From positions 1 through 17,959 of the forward strand of contig JAHHSE010000018.1 in NCBI GenBank assembly GCA_020025395.1: DNA of 17,959 nt. Direction: 5' to 3'. Positions 6,029 through 13,518 of this stretch are shown here, in pieces; the first letter of the stretch is position 1; every line of letters begins with the position of its first letter. The position numbers were made by a program, and so were the translations under genes. Origin of the DNA: Oscillospiraceae bacterium (lineage in GTDB: Bacteria; Bacillota; Clostridia; Oscillospirales; Oscillospiraceae). The notes below the pieces were generated by a model that ran no database searches, was not told the origin of the DNA, and worked only from the letters and a program-made list of their open reading frames with translations.

Positions 6029-7030
6029 ATGACTGATATTTATATTGTTTCCGGCTTTTTAGGTGCCGGAAAAACAACCTTGATCCAAAAGCTGCTGAGT
6101 GAAGGTTTTGGAGAAAAACGGGTCGCGCTGATTGAGAACGACTTTGGGGAGATCAATATAGACGCAGCCCTGCTTAGAAAAAGCGGGATTCAGGTCAGAG
6201 CGATGGATTCCGGCTGCATCTGCTGTACTCTGACCGGGGACTTTATCGCCGCACTGGGTGCTTTGCTGAAAAAACACCGCCCGGAAGTGATTATCATTGA
6301 ACCTTCCGGTGTGGGTAAGCTGTCCGATGTAGAGAAGGCCTGCCAAAACAGAGCCGTCTCTCCTTTCGCCAGGATCGCAGGAAAAATCACGGTGGTGGAC
6401 GCGAAACGGTGCGCTCACTACCTGGAAAATTTCGGTGAATTCTTTGAAGATCAGGTGGCACACGCAGACACCCTTCTGTTCAGCCGGGGAGGAGAGGGGA
6501 AAGCGGATCTGAAACAGGCGAGGGAGCTTGCGGAGCGTTTCAATCCCGCAGCCAGGGTATTTCTGGAACCGTGGGAGAGCTTAACCGCCGCGGAGCTGCT
6601 GGAGGGTGGGACTTCCGGGATATCTGCCCGGCCGGCTCTGGATGAGCATGAGGGCTGCTCCTGCTGTGGACACCACACCCATGCTCCTATGTGCTGCCAT
6701 GAGCAAAGCCGAGATGACCATGCCCGGCACGCACCCGAAGTCTTTGATACCTTAACCCTTCGGTTTCCTCAAAGGGAGCTTTCTTTGTCCGTGATCCAAC
6801 AGAAGTTCTCTGCGCTGGAGGACCCCGAATATGGAATGGTCCTGCGGGCCAAGGGAATCCTCCGGGGGGCAGATGGTTTTCTGGCGCTGCAGTTTCTGCC
6901 GGGTGATTTGAAGGTCGAAGAGACGGATGCGGAGGGAAGTGAGCTTTGTGTGATCGGAAGAAACCTTAAAAAAGAAAAGATCATGGCGCTCTTTTCAGAG
7001 ATTTGCAGACCGGAGAAGGGAGAAATTTGA
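6029..7030 (+). CDS. COG0523 (CobW/ZagA-type) zinc metallochaperone GTPase with His/Cys-rich loop
   Basis: A 333-residue G3E P-loop GTPase. ATG 6029 follows AAGGAGAT (6017-6024); the longer in-frame start at 5987 lies inside znuB and would add 14 residues before the usual VSGFLGAGKTT start. Walker A is GFLGAGKTT at 9-17, the metal-binding CxCC is C63-x-C65-C66 in DSGCICCTL, and switch residues are IENDFGE and EPSGVGK. The usual G4 NKxD motif is not visible; the corresponding place reads FSRGGEGK (151-158). A loop at 207-234 is packed with His and Cys (CSCCGHHTHAP, MCCHEQ). The C-terminal CobW_C domain runs from about 238. COG0523 proteins transfer zinc to client proteins during zinc limitation. 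Its place after znuB supports zinc. Confidence 0.93.
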   Translation: MTDIYIVSGFLGAGKTTLIQKLLSEGFGEKRVALIENDFGEINIDAALLRKSGIQVRAMDSGCICCTLTGDFIAALGALLKKHRPEVIIIEPSGVGKLSDVEKACQNRAVSPFARIAGKITVVDAKRCAHYLENFGEFFEDQVAHADTLLFSRGGEGKADLKQARELAERFNPAARVFLEPWESLTAAELLEGGTSGISARPALDEHEGCSCCGHHTHAPMCCHEQSRDDHARHAPEVFDTLTLRFPQRELSLSVIQQKFSALEDPEYGMVLRAKGILRGADGFLALQFLPGDLKVEETDAEGSELCVIGRNLKKEKIMALFSEICRPEKGEI

Positions 7031-7031
7031 C

Positions 7032-8642
7032 TTGGCTCCTGTCTATGTCATCAGTGGCTTTTTAGATGCCGGGAAGACCTCTCTGATTAATATGCTGCTC
7101 CGCCGCCGTATTTCGGAGGGCCGTGCGCTCCTGCTGATCCAGTTTGAACACGGAGTGGAAGAACCGATAGACAACACCCCGCGAGATGGTTTTCTGACAC
7201 TGCTCCGCTTTTCCATCAAAGAGGTGCAGAGGGAGACACGCGAGGTCGCCGGAAAGATTTACAGCGTTCTGATCCACCATGAGCCGGAGGAGATATGGGT
7301 TGAATGGAACGGCGTTCTTTCCTTCTCCTATCTGTGGGAGCTGTTTCCATCGCCATCAGGAGAGGTCACCGGGACTCTGGGCGACTTTTGCCGGATTGAA
7401 AAGATCCTGTATCTGGGGAATGGGAAAACGCTGGAACAGCTCGTGGCGCAGACCGGCGGGATTCAGTTGGAGCAGCTTTCCAACAGTGATATCGTTGTTA
7501 TGAGTAATACAGATTCCGCCTCCTTTTTTCGCCGGTTAAAACGAAATGTGCGAACCTGGAATCCCGGCGTGAAGGTGCTGCCTCTCAAGCCGCTGCGGGA
7601 TGTGGAGCGGGCACTGAGCCGACCAAGACGAAACCGGAGCCTCACCCTTCTGGCGGGGATCGGCCTCTGCGTCGCCTTATCTTTGATGTTCCGTCCTGTT
7701 TTGGAGGGCTGGCAGGGCGCCTCCAATCAGCTTGATATTTTAATCAATGTTTTTTTGGGAATCCTGCTTCAGGCTGTCCCTTTCCTTCTGATCGGTGTCC
7801 TCCTATCCTCCATAATCCAGATTTTTGTCTCCCGGCAGCTCATCGAACGCTGGTTCCCAAAGCATTTGGCCGGCGGAATGCTGTTTGCGATACTGGCCGG
7901 CTTCTGTCTGCCGGTGTGTGACTGCGCTTCCATTCCGGTCTTTCGGAGTCTGGTGCGCAAGGGAGTCCCCATGACAGCGGCCGTCTCCTTTGTGGCCGCT
8001 GCCCCGATCATCAACCCTGTAGCCATTCTCAGCACCTGGTATGCCTTCAACGGGGATTTGTCTGTCGTCCTGTGCAGGGTTGGGCTGGGGACTCTGTGCG
8101 CGGTCCTCATCGGCATGACATTTTCCGGGAAGGCCTCGCGGCGGGAAGAGACGAGCTTTGGAGCGCCCGCAGTCTGCTGCGCCTGCGGCTGGTATGACGC
8201 ATCCTCTCCCGGCAGACGGTTCGGAAAACTTTTCCTCCTTCTCCGCCATGCCAAGCTGGAATTTTTTGAGGTAGGCAAATATTTGATTCTGGGTGCCTTT
8301 GTCTCTGCTCTGTTCCAAGCGCTGTACGGCGATGTGTCCTGGGACGGAGAAAAGAGCGGGCTGCTGATCCCCCTTGTGCTGATGATGGGAATGGCGTTCG
8401 CTCTCTCCCTTTGCTCCTCTTCGGATGCGGTGGTTGCCCGAAGCGTTTCCAACCAATTTCCCATGGGAGCATTGATGGGCTTTCTGGTATTCGGGCCAAT
8501 GATGGATGTGAAGAACCTGATCCTGCTTTCCGGCAGTTTTTCCAAACCGTTTATTCTCCGATTGGCACTGACAATGTTTCTGGTGTGCGGAACGGTCGTG
8601 TATCTGGCTTTTCGCTTGGGCTTAGAAAGGATTTTATCGTGA
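7032..8642 (+). CDS. Fusion of a degenerate CobW-like GTPase domain and a COG0701 (YcgR/ArsP-like) permease
   Basis: A single open frame of 536 residues from TTG 7032, one base after the upstream stop, behind AAGGGAG. Residues 1-195 resemble COG0523: Walker A GFLDAGKTS (9-17), FEHGVEEP, VEWNG (90-94) in place of EPSG, LEQLSNSDIVVMSNTD (147-161) in place of the NKxD region. The CxCC motif is missing. After a basic linker (about 195-203), residues 204-536 form a multipass permease with family motifs PVCDC (294-298), AAPIINP (323-329), LCSSSD (460-465) and FGPMMDVKN (487-495), and a Cys-rich cytoplasmic loop CCACG (382-386). COG0701 permeases are predicted transporters, some moving arsenicals; others pair with TIGR03943 proteins, as here. 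Role in zinc-related transport is inferred from the operon. Confidence 0.88.
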   Translation: MAPVYVISGFLDAGKTSLINMLLRRRISEGRALLLIQFEHGVEEPIDNTPRDGFLTLLRFSIKEVQRETREVAGKIYSVLIHHEPEEIWVEWNGVLSFSYLWELFPSPSGEVTGTLGDFCRIEKILYLGNGKTLEQLVAQTGGIQLEQLSNSDIVVMSNTDSASFFRRLKRNVRTWNPGVKVLPLKPLRDVERALSRPRRNRSLTLLAGIGLCVALSLMFRPVLEGWQGASNQLDILINVFLGILLQAVPFLLIGVLLSSIIQIFVSRQLIERWFPKHLAGGMLFAILAGFCLPVCDCASIPVFRSLVRKGVPMTAAVSFVAAAPIINPVAILSTWYAFNGDLSVVLCRVGLGTLCAVLIGMTFSGKASRREETSFGAPAVCCACGWYDASSPGRRFGKLFLLLRHAKLEFFEVGKYLILGAFVSALFQALYGDVSWDGEKSGLLIPLVLMMGMAFALSLCSSSDAVVARSVSNQFPMGALMGFLVFGPMMDVKNLILLSGSFSKPFILRLALTMFLVCGTVVYLAFRLGLERILS

Positions 8643-9517
8643 AAAGGAATAGAGTCAATACACAGGCGGTGATAGAGTCATCCTGTTTTATCCTGTTCGG
8701 AGCGGCGGTACTCTATTTGCTTTGCTCAGAGCAATATCTCTCCTATGTAACGCCGCGCATGAGGCCATACCTTTTTTTCACCGTCCTTGTAATGGGGATC
8801 TGGGCTGCGGTTTCCATGCGGGATCTTTTTAAAACCGTGTATAGGAAGCGAATCGGCCGATCTTTGATTCTGCTGCTCCCCATGATCCTGCTGTTCCTGC
8901 CTCATGGAGAGATGGGAATTTCCCATCTCTCCGGCTCCACAGGCCTGTTGACGGGCAGCATCATCGGCATCCCGTCGTCCGGACCGAAGGAAAGCCCTCC
9001 ATCAGACACGGCTCTGACAGAGGCATCAGAGTGGATGCGGCTGATCTGGCCGGCGGAAGATGCGCCCGAACAACGCCCTGAGAGAACGGATATCTATCTG
9101 TCTGCAGATGTCTACGGGGAGCCGCTGGCCCTGCATGGCTATGATGAGGAAAACCGAAGAATAATCGTGAGTAACGAGGAGTTTTACCAGTGGCTGATTG
9201 CGATTACGGAACATTTGGACAAATTTGAAGGGTATGAGATCACCATGACAGGCTCCGTTTATCAGGACCCGGCTGTGTTTTCCGAAAACGAGTTTGTTCC
9301 CGCGCGTCTGGTGATGGCCTGCTGTGTGGCGGATCTGGCGCCATGCGGTGTGGTTTGCGTGTATGACAAGATGGATGAGGTGGAGCCGGATTCATGGGTG
9401 ACTGTGACGGGCACCCTCCATCGAGGACAGTATCGGGGACAGGATGAGCCGCAGATTCATGTATTGTCTGTCCTCCCGGCGGAGCCTGTGGAGGGCTATC
9501 TCTTCCCCTATAGTTGA
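8639..9517 (+). CDS. TIGR03943/DUF1980 family membrane protein (YcgQ-like permease partner)
   Basis: A 292-residue protein starting at GTG 8639 with a four-base GTGA overlap with the stop of the fused permease, so translation is coupled. The N-terminal part has about three membrane segments (residues 10-32, 40-62 and about 79-94). A variable linker (about 100-150) leads to a soluble C-terminal domain with the family motif PARLVMACCVAD (the CC-x-x-D block) and VTVTGTL strands. TIGR03943 proteins are found next to COG0701 permeases, for example YcgQ with YcgR in Bacillus, and are regarded as a second subunit. The paired Cys suggests metal or thiol chemistry. Longer in-frame ATG at 8411 lies within the upstream gene and is rejected. 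It is the last gene of the operon. Confidence 0.9.
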   Translation: MKRNRVNTQAVIESSCFILFGAAVLYLLCSEQYLSYVTPRMRPYLFFTVLVMGIWAAVSMRDLFKTVYRKRIGRSLILLLPMILLFLPHGEMGISHLSGSTGLLTGSIIGIPSSGPKESPPSDTALTEASEWMRLIWPAEDAPEQRPERTDIYLSADVYGEPLALHGYDEENRRIIVSNEEFYQWLIAITEHLDKFEGYEITMTGSVYQDPAVFSENEFVPARLVMACCVADLAPCGVVCVYDKMDEVEPDSWVTVTGTLHRGQYRGQDEPQIHVLSVLPAEPVEGYLFPYS

Positions 9518-9630
9518 GGGCTGTGCGATCCATGGGGGGCTCCCCTCAAAAAAGCAAGTCGAAGCGGCTGAAGGACAGCAGGGCTGCAGAGGATAGGTCC
9601 CAAGTTTGTGACGGGTCGCAAGCGCAGTGA

Positions 9631-9669
9631 GGCCGTCTGTTCCCGCCGGAGCGGTGGGAACAGACGGCC
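9631..9669. repeat. 18-bp hairpin between convergent genes
   Basis: GGCCGTCTGTTCCC (9631-9644) pairs perfectly with 9656-9669, and the inner bases GCCG/CGGT extend the stem to 18 bp with one G-T wobble and a GAG loop. There is no T-run on either side. It lies between the end of the zinc operon and the end of the minus-strand membrane gene, so it may stop transcription from both directions or protect 3' ends. The surrounding 9518-9698 shows no gene. Confidence 0.65.
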
Positions 9670-9698
9670 ATGAATTTCGATGGACTTTCCGGGAAGAC

Positions 9699-10469
9699 TT
9701 ACAAAAGCTTGACAGTAAAGTATACCGCCATGATGAGGACCCAGACCACAACGGCAAAGAGCAGATAGTAAGCCATACTGCCCCCCAGTATCACACCGGC
9801 TGCCAGGAGAACGGCGATCAGGGCGCAGGTCAGATAGACAAGGGGATAGATGGCTTTTTTGTGGAAGAGGCGATGGTCCTTCCAGACCCCGTTTTCTTTC
9901 TGAAGCTTCCAGGTCCCAAAGGCGATGAGGGCAAGGAGGAGGGCCGCGGCGGTCAGATAACTGTAAAGCAGGACGGTGTGAGGGGTACCGGCCGCCCGGC
10001 GGATGAGCCAGAGACCCAGAATGCCCAGAGCGGAGCTAAAGGAAATGAGGAAAAACTCTCTGGGATAAAGGTAGTAGACCAAGGCCAGGACAGCCGCAGA
10101 CAAAATCGTTCCGCAGAGGAAGGGAATGGCAGTACCGGAGAAGCGCCAGACCAGAAAGGAGCAGACACTTAGGCCAAGGCAGAGGATGGAGAGGAAGAGG
10201 AACTTGCAATGCCCGTTCTGCTTGGAGCGGTAAGACAGGAAGCCAAACAGGAGGAAACCCAAAACAGCCAGGACGGAGAGAATGGGCAGGACCTTGGAAA
10301 GGCCGGCGGCAAACATGATCTCTGAGGTGCTGTAGTTGACATAGTAGCGGTTCAAAAAAAGGGTAAAAACAATGAGAAGGGCAGCGCCGCCAATCCAGAG
10401 GAGGACACGGTTGAGGGCCTCTTCTTCCCGACGGCTCTGGGCGTTCAATTTTTCTTTTTTATTGGTCAT
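9699..10469 (-). CDS. Multipass membrane protein of unknown function
   Basis: A 256-residue protein on the minus strand that I do not recognise. The first 20 residues are polar and charged (MTNKKEKLNAQSRREEEALN), followed by about seven to eight hydrophobic segments, beginning at about 22-40 and ending at about 230-253. Short basic loops alternate with the segments. There are no transporter or enzyme motifs I can name. A good AGGAGAT ribosome binding site lies eight bases before ATG (10469-10467). It is divergent from the polysaccharide deacetylase and convergent with the zinc operon, so it is a single-gene unit. Its composition matches the surrounding chromosome. Confidence 0.8.
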   Translation of the reverse strand: MTNKKEKLNAQSRREEEALNRVLLWIGGAALLIVFTLFLNRYYVNYSTSEIMFAAGLSKVLPILSVLAVLGFLLFGFLSYRSKQNGHCKFLFLSILCLGLSVCSFLVWRFSGTAIPFLCGTILSAAVLALVYYLYPREFFLISFSSALGILGLWLIRRAAGTPHTVLLYSYLTAAALLLALIAFGTWKLQKENGVWKDHRLFHKKAIYPLVYLTCALIAVLLAAGVILGGSMAYYLLFAVVVWVLIMAVYFTVKLL

Positions 10470-10511
10470 GTATCCATCTCCTAAGAAAAGTCGGGGAAAT
10501 TGATCCTATAT

Positions 10512-10540
10512 AGTCTATCAGAAAAAAGCCTTTTTTGCAA
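10512..10540 (-). promoter_or_regulatory. Candidate promoter for the minus-strand membrane protein
   Basis: On the minus strand TTGCAA (10540-10535) is separated by 17 bases from TAGACT (10517-10512), 42 bases upstream of the start codon. A TATATA follows within a few bases and could serve as an alternative -10. Confidence 0.4.
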
Positions 10541-10610
10541 CAGGAAAAAGATGTCCCCAAGGCGCATCGTAAAATTGTAAGAAATGGGAACTGTTTTTCA
10601 TTTTTTCAGA

Positions 10611-10639
10611 TTTTCTTTTCTCTCTCTTTTTGATATAAT
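10611..10639 (+). promoter_or_regulatory. Extended -10 promoter for the polysaccharide deacetylase gene
   Basis: A perfect TATAAT at 10634-10639 is directly preceded by TGA, giving an extended -10. The -35 (TTTTCT at 10611-10616, 17-base spacer) is weak and lies in a T-rich stretch. The ATG follows 35 bases downstream. Confidence 0.6.
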
Positions 10640-10674
10640 ACTTGGTGAATTTACGTATGTGGAGGGAAGTAAAT

Positions 10675-11913
10675 ATGAATGTCAAGAGATATCTATCTGC
10701 TCTGCTGGCCGCCGCGCTGACATTGGGTCTGACAGCCTGCACCGGCGGGGGAGGGGAGCAGGACAGCAAGGATCCGTCGGAAACTTCGGTGGTCACCCCC
10801 TCACCGGAGCCGACGCCAAAGCCGGATCCCTATGAGGCGGTCAAGACCTACTGGTCCGAGGATCAGCTCACCCAGGAGTGGGGGCCGGAGAAGCCGGTGG
10901 AGCATCTTTTCTTCCACCCTGTGGTGGCCTATCCGGAGCTGGCCTTTGATGGGGAGAGCAACGCACAGGGCATTGACGACTGGATGGTCACGGTGGGTGA
11001 ATACAATAAGATTCTGCAAAATGTCTATGAAAAGGGATATATCCTGATTCCCATGGAATCTGTGTGGAGCGAGGTCACAGATGCGTCCGGCCCCCACATG
11101 GTCCGCAATACCCTGAAGCTGCCGGAGGGGAAGATGCCCCTCATCCTCTCCTTTGATGACACGAACTACTATCCCTATATGCTTCATGACGGCTTTACCC
11201 ACAAGCTTATTTTGGATGAAAACGGAGAGATTCGGGCCTGGGGCCTGGACCCGCAGGGAAATGAGGTAGTGAGCCGGGATCTGGATGCCATCACTATTTT
11301 GGATCAGTTTGTAGAGGAGCATCCCGATTTTTCCCTCAACGGGGCCAAGGCCTGCCTCTCACTCACAGGCTATGAGGGGATCTTGGGCTACCGCACCCAG
11401 ACCGACTCCAAGATCACGGACCCTGCAGAGGTGGCAAAGTGGGAGGAAAACCGTCAAAAGGAGCGGGAGGCCGTCAAACCCATTATCCAACGGCTGAAAG
11501 AGACCGGATGGACCTTCGGCTCCCATACCTGGGGTCATATCAACCTGGCCAATAAGAGTCTGGAGCTGATTCAAAAGGACACGCAGCGCTGGCTGGACGA
11601 GGTCGGCTCCCTGGTCGGTCCCACTCAGATTCTCTTCTACCCCCATGGTGCGAGACCGGACGGAGATGACTGGCACACCACCGGACCTGCGCTCCGCTAC
11701 CTTCAGGAGCAGGGCTTCCGGGTCTTTGCCTCGGTGGGGATTAACTCCTTCTCCTATATTAAAAAGGATCTCTCGGCGGTAATCTGTGACCGTCTCCATC
11801 CGGATGGAAAGACCCTCCGCTGGAGTCGGGACCGGTATTTGCAGTTTTATGACGCCTGGGAGATCATCGATCTGGATGTCCGTCCCGATATGCCCTATGA
11901 CCGCAAACCCTGA
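10675..11913 (+). CDS. Polysaccharide deacetylase (CE4/NodB-like) lipoprotein
   Basis: A 412-residue lipoprotein. ATG 10675 follows GGAGGGAAG (10661-10669) and gives a signal peptide ending LTAC with Cys22; an in-frame ATG at 10642 would precede it by 11 residues. A Pro/Thr/Glu-rich linker (24-51) precedes a catalytic region with NodB motifs: SFDDTN at 159-164 (Asp161 and Asp162, normally TFDDG), SHTWGH at 283-288 (His284 and His288, the metal ligands) and LFYPHGARPDG at 320-330. An insert of about 120 residues separates the first two motifs. CE4 enzymes remove N-acetyl groups from peptidoglycan or other glycans at the cell surface. The replacement of the Gly after FDD and the large insert suggest an atypical substrate. 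It stands alone, with no clear terminator after it. Confidence 0.88.
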   Translation: MNVKRYLSALLAAALTLGLTACTGGGGEQDSKDPSETSVVTPSPEPTPKPDPYEAVKTYWSEDQLTQEWGPEKPVEHLFFHPVVAYPELAFDGESNAQGIDDWMVTVGEYNKILQNVYEKGYILIPMESVWSEVTDASGPHMVRNTLKLPEGKMPLILSFDDTNYYPYMLHDGFTHKLILDENGEIRAWGLDPQGNEVVSRDLDAITILDQFVEEHPDFSLNGAKACLSLTGYEGILGYRTQTDSKITDPAEVAKWEENRQKEREAVKPIIQRLKETGWTFGSHTWGHINLANKSLELIQKDTQRWLDEVGSLVGPTQILFYPHGARPDGDDWHTTGPALRYLQEQGFRVFASVGINSFSYIKKDLSAVICDRLHPDGKTLRWSRDRYLQFYDAWEIIDLDVRPDMPYDRKP

Positions 11914-12438
11914 GGAAATCCATCTCAAGATTCATCCCCAAAAAGGGGAGTGTAAATGATGTCTCTGAATGTTACCGTTGAGGGAATCGGTTCCTTGTAG
12001 TGCGTGGTGCATTGCCGGTATGGTTCGCACTGCAGGCGGTGAAAACTGCCGCGTTGTCACAGTGTTTCTATGTTGAAAAAGCCTATAAGGAAGCTATTCG
12101 GTAACTAAAGTTTATAAAGACTAATGGAAGAAATAATAGGGAAAACATCAATTTAATCTACAAATATTTGGATGGTTTAAATGAGTGGAAAGAGATGGAG
12201 AATACTGGAGAAATGATTCCGGAGGTAAAAGATCAGAAAGAGATTCTGCTGGAAATCTATCGTACGATTCAATAAAAGCGGGTTCAGCAAACTTCCACCA
12301 GACCTGCCATCCGTTGAAATTGATACGAAAGAGGAGCTATATAGGGAGAACAAAATAACAGAGATGTCAGGGTTTCTATTTTGTTACCGCTATCCGCACC
12401 CCTTTATGCCAGCGACAAGATAAGGTTATTCTGACGGA
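11914..12438 (+). pseudogene. Stretch without an intact gene, holding decayed reading frames
   Basis: AT-richer than the flanks. A good ribosome binding site (AGGGGAGTG, 11943-11951) precedes ATG 11956, but that frame stops after 14 codons at TAG 11998. The next frame is protein-like from 11982 to 12275 apart from an in-frame TAA at 12102, with pieces such as VEKAYKEAIR and YKYLDGLNEWKEMENTG. The frame of ATG 11956 is open again from 12229 to 12420 (SKLPPDLPSVEIDTKEEL), stops at TAA 12421, and then continues as the 12439-12693 frame. The pattern fits one gene of about 240 codons broken by stops and frame changes. I cannot name the family. It may instead be noncoding. Confidence 0.35.
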
Positions 12439-12693
12439 TTGAATAAGTATGGCGGGAAGCCCGCCCATCTCTTATTTTGTTCCAAGCGTCAGGGGTGGTG
12501 TCCGGAAGAACTGCTTGAGAATGGAACATTTCTGGGGCAGCTCTATGATGAGGAACCGTTTGTGTTCGGTGCGAATGATACCATGTGTCTCTTTCTTACT
12601 GATGAAAATCATCATAGCTTACAATTAAAATCTCTCCATGTAAAACGATATGCCAAATCTTGTTTCTCTTTTTGGAATCCCTTCCATTTGTGA
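12439..12693 (+). pseudogene. Residual 84-codon frame, possibly the 3' end of the decayed gene
   Basis: TTG 12439 to TGA 12693 gives 84 residues, with no ribosome binding site before the TTG and an in-frame TAA at 12421. The order GGKP, then WCPEELLENGTFLGQLY, then TMCLFLTDE loosely resembles the GGxP / FLxQI / LLLFFYD pattern of DUF1963 (YwqG-like) proteins. That resemblance is weak and from memory. It is more likely the tail of a broken gene than an independent protein. Confidence 0.3.
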
Positions 12694-12773
12694 CCATGGG
12701 AGGTTGAATTTGCGCCGCTGAAACAAAGAAAAGGGGGTATATCCACGGGAAAAACAGGCGGCATCCCCGGCTA

Positions 12774-12802
12774 TTGACACCGCCTTCGAAAAGTGATATA
12801 TT
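12774..12802 (+). promoter_or_regulatory. Strong promoter of the DUF3796/XRE gene pair
   Basis: A perfect TTGACA at 12774-12779, a 17-base spacer and TATATT at 12797-12802, preceded by TGA to make an extended -10. Confidence 0.85.
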
Positions 12803-12803
12803 T

Positions 12804-12829
12804 ATCTCATGAAGAGATGTTTACATCTC
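12804..12829 (+). promoter_or_regulatory. Palindromic operator with an additional half-site
   Basis: GAGATGTTTACATCTC at 12814-12829 is an inverted repeat with 7-bp arms and a TT centre. A further ATCTC at 12804-12808 pairs with GAGAT at 12814-12818, so three half-sites follow the -10 box directly. This is a good candidate for autoregulation by the XRE protein encoded in the same unit. Confidence 0.6.
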
Positions 12830-12849
12830 ATTTTGTGGGAGGTATCATT

Positions 12850-13515
12850 ATGAAACAAAAAACGAAACTGTTGATTGGCTGGGGCGTTTTGTGTGTGCTG
12901 CTGTTGCTTGTTTCCTCGTGGTATGCTGTCACATGGAATGATTCCCGCCTGGTTGTTCCAATGGACTTTCAAAGCTATGAATTTCAGGTCAAGGATCTTC
13001 CGATGATCCTTTCGGTGTCTCGTGCCTGTATTTATGGAATCACCTTATTGATTACGCTTGTATTCAGCGGCTGCAAGCAGGGAAAGCAACTCGAAAAAAC
13101 AAACAGAACCCGCAAGCTCAATCCAAAACTTGGCTGCTTGGGCTTTTTAGGGTTTTTGGGGTTCGGTGGTTTTTGGACATATTCCGTGGACGGCAGCATT
13201 TTCCCATTTGCATTTTTCCTGTTCTTTGGCTTCTTTGGATTTTACTATGAGGGAAAAATGTCAGGAACCTTTATGGATGAGCGGTTCCGTGAAAATGCGG
13301 CGAGAGCCGGCTTGAAAGCGTCCAACATTGCGTTCTCGATTATTTTTCTGGCATTGGTCATTCTCTGTGGGGGGAAATTGTTCGGCAGTCTGGAGTATAC
13401 ATTGATTGCAGTCATCATAGTCTTATCACTTGCCCTTGCCTTAAGGACATTTCTCTCTGAATACCTGCTCTATCGCTATGACCATGATGACCACGGGGTT
13501 GAAAGCGGGGATTGA
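12850..13515 (+). CDS. DUF3796 family membrane protein
   Basis: A 221-residue membrane protein. ATG 12850 follows GGGAGG (12837-12842), in contrast to an upstream in-frame ATG at 12793 that lies within the promoter. It has an N-terminal membrane segment (about 7-27), a second at about 60-76, the family signature RKLNPKLGCLGFLGFLGFGGF with its repeated GF pairs (about 91-111), FFGFYYEGKMSGTFMDERFRENAARAG in which FYYEGKMSGT is highly typical, and two more membrane segments near the C-terminus. DUF3796 has no known function and is commonly found beside a small XRE regulator, as here, three bases downstream. It may be a membrane sensor or a target of the regulator. Codon use is more AT-rich than in the neighbours. 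Confidence 0.88.
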   Translation: MKQKTKLLIGWGVLCVLLLLVSSWYAVTWNDSRLVVPMDFQSYEFQVKDLPMILSVSRACIYGITLLITLVFSGCKQGKQLEKTNRTRKLNPKLGCLGFLGFLGFGGFWTYSVDGSIFPFAFFLFFGFFGFYYEGKMSGTFMDERFRENAARAGLKASNIAFSIIFLALVILCGGKLFGSLEYTLIAVIIVLSLALALRTFLSEYLLYRYDHDDHGVESGD

Positions 13516-13518
13516 GGT

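Noticed and set aside
7769..8545. Long minus-strand frames opposite the permease domain
   Set aside because: They are antisense to conserved permease motifs and have no family features.
9627..10172. A 181-codon plus-strand frame
   Set aside because: It is antisense to the multipass membrane protein, which has a proper start, ribosome binding site and membrane segments.
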